Below are positions 59,677-64,000 of a stretch of DNA of 64,000 nt, piece by piece. The position numbers and the translations under genes were made by a program. This DNA is from Paracoccus pantotrophus (GTDB lineage: Bacteria; Pseudomonadota; Alphaproteobacteria; Rhodobacterales; Rhodobacteraceae). Every line of letters begins with the position of its first letter. Position 1 is the first letter of the stretch. The notes below the pieces were generated by a model. That model saw nothing but the letters and a program-made list of their open reading frames with translations. It did not search any database and was not told where the DNA came from. The DNA is taken from positions 1,315,501-1,379,500 of the forward strand of contig NZ_CP044423.1 in NCBI RefSeq assembly GCF_008824185.1, read 5' to 3'.

Positions 59677-59715
59677 ATCAGCCGGAAAGCTGTCCAAGGA
59701 TCGGGGAGTAGCTCA

Positions 59716-59795
59716 CGAGCAGGATGGCCGCGCAGCACATCAAGCCGCCGCAGCTTCGTCACGATCTCGTCGGGCTTGTGTCGCTTCTCGGCCAT
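59716..59795 (-). pseudogene. Truncated 5' end of a second transposase orfA
   Basis: About 26 codons starting at an ATG at 59795 with GGAGG 6 bases upstream: MAEKRHKPDEIVTKLRRLDVL, then cut by the right end of the IS element. This is the opening of an IS3-type OrfA of the KxxxPEEIVxKLRxxDVL group, unlike the OrfA of the inserted element. The rest of that gene is not found on the other side of the insertion. Confidence 0.7.
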
Positions 59796-60038
59796 GATCG
59801 TCCTCCTTCACGGTCGGAACCGCACCGGGACGCCGAAGGAAGCCGAGCCCGGCCCCTGCACCCTTGCAGGCCGGGAAAACAGCCTGGTGGGCCGTTTTCC
59901 GCTCTGCCCTGCTCCATCCCGCCCGTCCGGGTCCGGGCTTCCCGACCGGCAGGCTTGCCTTTCGTCGGCACGGGCATCGCCATGATCTTCGCCGGCGGCG
60001 GGAAATGCCGGCGGCATCGGCTTGCCCGGCAGGCGACC

Positions 60039-60887
60039 TTATGCCCGACCCCTTACCGAAAGGCCGATGGACAGGAAAACCAGCACCACGCCCAGCACCT
60101 GCTGCACGTCCAGCGTCTCATCCATGATGCCGATGCCAAGGACCAGCGCCACCACCGGGCTGAGAAAGGCCAGCACCGAAACCCGGCTGCCCAATCGCTG
60201 CACCCCGCCCACCCAAAGCCAATAGCCCAGGGCGGTTGCGAACAGCACCAGATAGCCCAGGCCCAGCGTGTTTCGCATCTCCCAATGCACGGGCAAGCCC
60301 TCGACCAGCAAGGCAAAGGGCAGGATCAGGATACCGCCGATCAGCAATTGCCATGTCGTCATCTGCACCGGCGGCGCAAGATCGCGCCAGCGTTCCATCA
60401 GCACGATGCCGAGCGCCATGGACAAGGCCGCACCGATCCCCGCCAGCACGCCGGTCGGGTCGAAGGCAAGGCCGCCGTTCAGCACCATCAGCCCGACGCC
60501 GGCCATGCCCAGCACCGCCAGCCCGATCTGGCCCATCCCTGGCCGCCGTCCCAGCAGCGGCCATGCCAGCAGCGCGACCAGCAGCGGCTGGCAGGCGGCC
60601 AGCGTGGCGGTGATCCCGCCCGGCAGCCGGGCCGCGCTGATCAGCAGCAACGCGAAGAACAAGCCGATATTGGTCAGCGCCAGGACGGTGACGGGAAACA
60701 GGATGCGAAGCGGCGGCAGGCGCCGGACCAGCAGCAGCATCAGGAGCCCGGCCGGCAGCGCCCGCAGGGCAGAGATCAGGACCGGGTGATCCGTCGGCAA
60801 TGCCCCGACAAAGACGACATAGGTCGTGCCCCAAAGCATCGGCCCGATGGCGGTGCCGATGAAGCGGCCGGCATTCCGGTCAGCCAT
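60039..60887 (-). CDS. EamA/DMT-family permease
   Basis: 282-aa inner-membrane protein with ten hydrophobic helices in two EamA repeats (about 10-135 and 145-275), the drug/metabolite transporter layout. Seen: GPMLWGTTYVVFVGALPTDHPVLISALRALPAGLLMLLL in the first repeat and GYLVLFATALGYWLWVGGVQRLGSRVSVLAFLSPVVALVLG in the second, which matches the WxxGVxRL group near YdcZ/RhtA-like exporters. Export of amino acids or metabolites is likely, but the substrate is unknown. It is preceded on the same strand by the TetR gene with a 43-base gap, so it may be controlled by it. About 240 bases beyond its stop hold no gene. Confidence 0.88.
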   Translation of the reverse strand: MADRNAGRFIGTAIGPMLWGTTYVVFVGALPTDHPVLISALRALPAGLLMLLLVRRLPPLRILFPVTVLALTNIGLFFALLLISAARLPGGITATLAACQPLLVALLAWPLLGRRPGMGQIGLAVLGMAGVGLMVLNGGLAFDPTGVLAGIGAALSMALGIVLMERWRDLAPPVQMTTWQLLIGGILILPFALLVEGLPVHWEMRNTLGLGYLVLFATALGYWLWVGGVQRLGSRVSVLAFLSPVVALVLGIGIMDETLDVQQVLGVVLVFLSIGLSVRGRA

Positions 60888-60930
60888 GCCAATCCTCGCG
60901 GTCGGGATGATCCTTGCCGGCGCGCCGGGT

Positions 60931-61599
60931 TCAGCGCGCCAGGTCCGGCGTCCAGTCTCCGGGCTCGGGCTTGCGCGTCAGATAGCTGATCACCATGTCG
61001 ACCAGATGCGCCTGGCGGTGCTCGATATTCTCGGGGGCGCTCAGCTTCCGATTGAACAGCATCGACAGCGTGTGCCGGTTCGACAGGTAGAAATAGCCCA
61101 GGCCCGAGATCGAGATATACAGCTCGACCGGATCGACGCCCTTGCGGAAGACGCCCTGTTCTTCGCCCTGGCGCAGGATCTCGCGCAGGTTTTCCGACAG
61201 CCGGTCATACATGCTGCGGATGATCGTCGACTTGGCGATATGCCGGGCGCGATAGAGGTTCTCGGTGTTCAGCATCACGATCACGTCCGGCTCCTCGACG
61301 AAGACCCGGAAGGTGTTCTCGCACAGCCGGATCATCGCGCTGAGCGGGTCGAGTCCGTTCACCGGAACATCGCTCTGCCGGCGGCGGAGCGTCTCGTAGG
61401 TGCGTTCGAGGATGCGGATATACAGATCCTCCTTGCCGCGGAAATAGTGGTAGAGCAGGTTCTTGCTGACCTTGGCCCGGGCCACGATGGCATCCACGCG
61501 CGCGCCGTCATAGCCGCGGCGCGCGAATTCCGCCTGCGCTGCCGCCAGGATCCTTTCCTGCGTCCGGATCGCATCCCGGATAGCGGGTTTCTCCGCCAT
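60931..61599 (-). CDS. TetR-family transcriptional regulator
   Basis: 222-aa repressor. N-terminal helix-turn-helix RTQERILAAAQAEFARRGYDGARVDAIVARAKVSKNLLYHYFRGKEDLYIRIL (about 12-62), the classical TetR pattern, followed by a helical ligand domain with TetR_C_33-like features (ARHIAKSTIIRSMYDRLSENLREILRQG and GLGYFYLSNRHTLSMLF). The start at 61599 gives MAEKPAIRDAIRTQERIL. It lies 31 bases after the isomerase-like gene on the same strand. Regulators with this tail are often found beside hydantoinase and pyrimidine or amidohydrolase operons, fitting hyuB nearby. No operator can be named. Confidence 0.9.
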   Translation of the reverse strand: MAEKPAIRDAIRTQERILAAAQAEFARRGYDGARVDAIVARAKVSKNLLYHYFRGKEDLYIRILERTYETLRRRQSDVPVNGLDPLSAMIRLCENTFRVFVEEPDVIVMLNTENLYRARHIAKSTIIRSMYDRLSENLREILRQGEEQGVFRKGVDPVELYISISGLGYFYLSNRHTLSMLFNRKLSAPENIEHRQAHLVDMVISYLTRKPEPGDWTPDLAR

Positions 61600-61630
61600 C
61601 TGCCCCCCACCACTTGCATCGAAGGGCCGT

Positions 61631-62476
61631 TCAGCACGGCACCTTCCGCCTTTCCGCCACGAAGGGCGCACAACGCTCGACCGAAGCGGCGACCGTTTCG
61701 TCGCCGTCGCGCAGCCACCAGTCGAACTTCGAGAACAGCTCGATCTCGAAGGGACCGTCATAGCCGATCTCGTCGAGAAGCGCCTTGTAAGCCGCGAAGT
61801 CGACCACGCCGTCGCCGATCATGCCCCTGTCATGGTATAGATCGCGGGTCGGCACAAGCCAGTCGCAGAGGTGGAAGGTCAGGATATTTTCCGGCCCCGC
61901 CTCGCGCAGCCCCGGCATGAAACCGGCATCCCACCAGCAATGATAGGTATCGGCGACGATGCCCGCGCTGTCGCCCAGGCTGCGGCAAAGATCCAGGCAA
62001 TGCGCGAAGTTGTTGAGGCAGCTGCGATCGGCGGCATACATCGGATGCAGGGGCTCAAGGCCCAGCTTGACCCCGACCTGCCGGGCATGGGGCAAAAGCT
62101 CTTCCAGCGCCCCGATCACCCGCGACCGCGCCGCCGCCAGATCCTTTTCGCCCGTCGCCAGCCCGCCCGGCACGATCACCAGGCAAGGCGCGCCGATCTC
62201 GGCCGCCGCGTCCAGGCGGCGACGGTTTTCGGCAAGAGCGGCGGCAAAGCCGCCCTTGTCCGCGATATTGACCCAGGCGCTGGTGCAGAGGCAGGGCACG
62301 AACAGCCCGGCATCGCGGATCAGCCGGGCGCCCTGCCCGATCCCGGCGGCGTCCAGATATTCCATCCAGACCCCGATCCCGGCGACGCCCTGCCGGGCAT
62401 AGCCGTTCACCGCCTGCTCAAGGGTCCAGTCGCGCGTGGTGATCTGGTTGATCGCAAAACGGCGCAGATCGGGCAT
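61631..62476 (-). CDS. Sugar-phosphate isomerase/epimerase family protein
   Basis: 281-aa TIM-barrel protein of the xylose-isomerase-like/AP-endonuclease-2 family. Metal and sugar-ring residues look intact: E in GLEPLHPMYAADR, D and H in GIVADTYHCWWD, H in ILTFHLCDWL, and E in GPFEIELFSKFDWW near the end. It may be an epimerase, isomerase or dehydratase acting on a keto-sugar or polyol-like metabolite. Its ATG overlaps the stop of hyuB by 4 bases, so both are translated from one message. The function in a hydantoinase context is unknown. Confidence 0.82.
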   Translation of the reverse strand: MPDLRRFAINQITTRDWTLEQAVNGYARQGVAGIGVWMEYLDAAGIGQGARLIRDAGLFVPCLCTSAWVNIADKGGFAAALAENRRRLDAAAEIGAPCLVIVPGGLATGEKDLAAARSRVIGALEELLPHARQVGVKLGLEPLHPMYAADRSCLNNFAHCLDLCRSLGDSAGIVADTYHCWWDAGFMPGLREAGPENILTFHLCDWLVPTRDLYHDRGMIGDGVVDFAAYKALLDEIGYDGPFEIELFSKFDWWLRDGDETVAASVERCAPFVAERRKVPC

Positions 62477-64000
62477 CAGGCCAGTTCCGGTTGCAGGTTG
62501 CGCAACTCGGCCGTGGCCTTCTCGTTGATGCGGCCATCCTCGATCACGACGCGATAATGCTCGCGGGCAAAGGCCGGGGTGATCTTGCCGTCCAGCGCGT
62601 CCTCCAGCACCTGCTCCAGCGGGCGCAGCAGCGGGTCGCCATAGCCGCCGCCCCCGGCCTGTTCGTGCCGGATCACGTCGCCTTTTGCGACATTGCGCGT
62701 GACCTTGCTGTCCAGCAGTTCGAACGCGCCACCGTTCAGGCTGAGCAGGTTGCGCGAGGGCGCCGCCGGATTGCCGCCGAACAGCCCATAGGGCCGATGC
62801 TCGTAGCGGTCGGCGCGCAGCTGCAGCACCGCGTCTTCGGCCAGCAGGCGATACTGGCGCACCACGCCCAGGCCGCCCCGCTGCCTGCCCGCCCCGCAGG
62901 AATCGGTGCGCAGCGAATATTCCTCGATGCGGATCGGATAGGTCGATTCCATCAGCTCGACCGGCATGTTCGACATGTTCTGCGAGGGGTTGGTGATCGC
63001 GTCGATGCCGTCCTTGCTGGCGCGCGCGCCCAGGGCGCCGTTGATCATGTCGACCATGACGAAGGGCTGGCGGGTCTCCTTGTCATAGCCGCCCAGACAG
63101 ACCACCGAGTTGCCGCCTTCGCCCGCCGCGGCGACGCGCGTCGGCACGATCTTGGAAAGCGCGCCCAGCACGGTATCGACCACGCGATAGCCGGTCAGGG
63201 CGCGCGCCGCCACCGGCGCCGGGAAATGCGGGTTCAGGAAGCAGCCCTTGGGGGCCGCGATGTCGATGGCGCGATACATGCCGGAATTGTTCGGCACCTC
63301 GCTGTCCAGCGTGCAGCGGATCGCCAGATAGGTCGCCGATTTCACGAAGGACAGGGTCGAGTTGATCGCGCCCTTGACCTGCGGCGATGAGCCGGTGAAA
63401 TCCACGTCCAGATGGTCGCCCTTGACGGTGATCGTCACCTTGATCGGGATCGGCGCCGGGTCGAAGCCGTCACCGTCGATGTAATCGGTGAACTCGTAGC
63501 TTCCATCCGGCCAGTTGGCGATCTCGTTGCGGGTCAGGCGCTCGCCGTAATCGAGGAAATCGGCCAGGAACCGGTTGAAGGTCGGCGCACCGTATTTGTC
63601 GACGATGCGCAGCAACTCGCGCTCGCCAAGCGCGCAGGTCGCCAACTGCGCTTCGAGGTCGCCGATGACCAGATCGGGCAGGCGCACGTTGCGCTCGATG
63701 ATCTGGAACACGATGTCGTTGCGGACCCCGCGGTCATAAAGCTTCAGCGGCGGCAGGCGCAGCCCCTCCTGGAAGATCTCGGTCGAGTCGCTGGCGTTCG
63801 AGCCGGGCACGCGGCCGCCCACGTCGCAATGGTGGCAGATCACCACCGAGAAGCCGAGATGTTCGTCGCCGTGGAAGATCGGCTTGAACATGAAGATGTC
63901 GGGCAGGTGCATGCCGCCGTCATAGGGATCGTTGAAGATGATGACGTCGCCGGGATGCAGGTCGCCCTGGAACCGCGCCAGCAGCGCCTCCATGGCGTCG
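62476..64000 (-). CDS. hyuB: Hydantoinase B/5-oxoprolinase family protein, partial
   Basis: N-methylhydantoinase B-type subunit (acetone carboxylase alpha/oxoprolinase B family); at least 508 residues are seen, and the N-terminus lies beyond the window's right edge. Diagnostic stretches: DVIIFNDPYDGGMHLPDIFMFKPIFHGDEHLGFSVVICHHCDVGGRVPGSNASDSTEIFQEGLRLPP, and DFTGSSPQVKGAINSTLSFVKSATYLAIRCTL, DGIDAITNPSQNMSNMPVELMESTYPIRIEEYSLRTDSCGAGRQRGGLGVVRQYR, ending EQAGGGGYGDPLLRP. An ATP-dependent hydantoinase A partner should lie just upstream. The real substrate (hydantoin, oxoproline or ketone) is not deducible here. Confidence 0.92.
   Translation of the reverse strand, partial: DAMEALLARFQGDLHPGDVIIFNDPYDGGMHLPDIFMFKPIFHGDEHLGFSVVICHHCDVGGRVPGSNASDSTEIFQEGLRLPPLKLYDRGVRNDIVFQIIERNVRLPDLVIGDLEAQLATCALGERELLRIVDKYGAPTFNRFLADFLDYGERLTRNEIANWPDGSYEFTDYIDGDGFDPAPIPIKVTITVKGDHLDVDFTGSSPQVKGAINSTLSFVKSATYLAIRCTLDSEVPNNSGMYRAIDIAAPKGCFLNPHFPAPVAARALTGYRVVDTVLGALSKIVPTRVAAAGEGGNSVVCLGGYDKETRQPFVMVDMINGALGARASKDGIDAITNPSQNMSNMPVELMESTYPIRIEEYSLRTDSCGAGRQRGGLGVVRQYRLLAEDAVLQLRADRYEHRPYGLFGGNPAAPSRNLLSLNGGAFELLDSKVTRNVAKGDVIRHEQAGGGGYGDPLLRPLEQVLEDALDGKITPAFAREHYRVVIEDGRINEKATAELRNLQPELA

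Larger units (their letters stand above)
58449..59715 (+). mobile_element. IS3-family insertion sequence
   Basis: About 1.27-kb element with terminal inverted repeats TGAGCTACTCCCC (58449-58461) and its complement at 59703-59715; inside them a GGACAG block also recurs. It contains orfA and orfB in relative -1 frame with a TTTTTTG slippery site. A clear target duplication is not visible: only CGA next to both ends, offset by one base. It interrupts an older transposase gene, of which only the right part remains. Confidence 0.88.

Overview
The window is GC-rich chromosomal DNA from an alphaproteobacterium of the Rhodobacterales, most like Paracoccus or a close relative. This rests on gene content and protein character, not on a database search. 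Pointers are the ethylmalonyl-CoA pathway genes ecm and ccr, a TrgB-like Nudix gene next to cysK as in Rhodobacter sphaeroides, a DUF3772-type mechanosensitive channel, a ROSE-type RNA thermometer before a small heat-shock gene, a CIRCE-like element before groESL, and an Ala in the position of E. coli GyrA Ser83.

Layout. 0-0.7 kb: two small unknown genes. 0.8-5.6 kb (minus): an eight-gene housekeeping run, ffh, a GNAT acetyltransferase, chorismate mutase, rpsP, rimM, trmD, rplS, rpmE, closed by a strong terminator. 6.3-15.9 kb: ecm and ccr flank a response regulator, a sensor kinase and an OFA-type MFS transporter. The regulator and transporter promoters both carry tandem GGACA-N3-TGTCC sites. 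16-25 kb: gdhA, a sulfotransferase-like gene, a COQ10/RatA-like gene, a zinc metallopeptidase, dedA, dsbB, gyrA and an AI-2E-type permease. 25-31 kb: trgB-cysK-mscS (minus), tRNA-Ser(CGA), a 54-residue membrane protein missed by ordinary length cut-offs, and a second sulfotransferase-like gene. 31-38 kb: a FadL-type porin, a DCC thiol protein, two Hsp20 genes and groESL.

38-47.4 kb is a catabolic island. An XRE-cupin regulator and proC diverge from a six-gene operon: a FAD-linked hydroxyacid dehydrogenase, a Pot-type ABC importer whose two permeases are fused, a DapA-family lyase and an FMN-dependent hydroxyacid oxidase. The likely logic is uptake, oxidation of hydroxyacids and aldol-type cleavage, but the substrate is unknown. 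47.5-52.9 kb (minus): a complete urease operon, ureDAJBCEFG. 53.2-55.9 kb: a Gly/Ser/Asn-rich lipoprotein followed by an exported caspase-Sel1 protein, then an aldo/keto reductase remnant. 56.3-57.8 kb: a PutP-type symporter. 58.4-59.8 kb: an IS3-family element inserted into the remains of another transposase gene. 60-64 kb (minus): an EamA permease, a TetR regulator, a sugar-phosphate isomerase-like protein and a hydantoinase B gene cut by the window end.

The observations most worth following are the regulator/kinase/transporter module with its repeated operators and its AAA+ protein lacking sigma-54 hallmarks, the caspase-Sel1 locus, the hydroxyacid island, the thermometer, and a palindrome shared by the FadL and PutP upstream regions.
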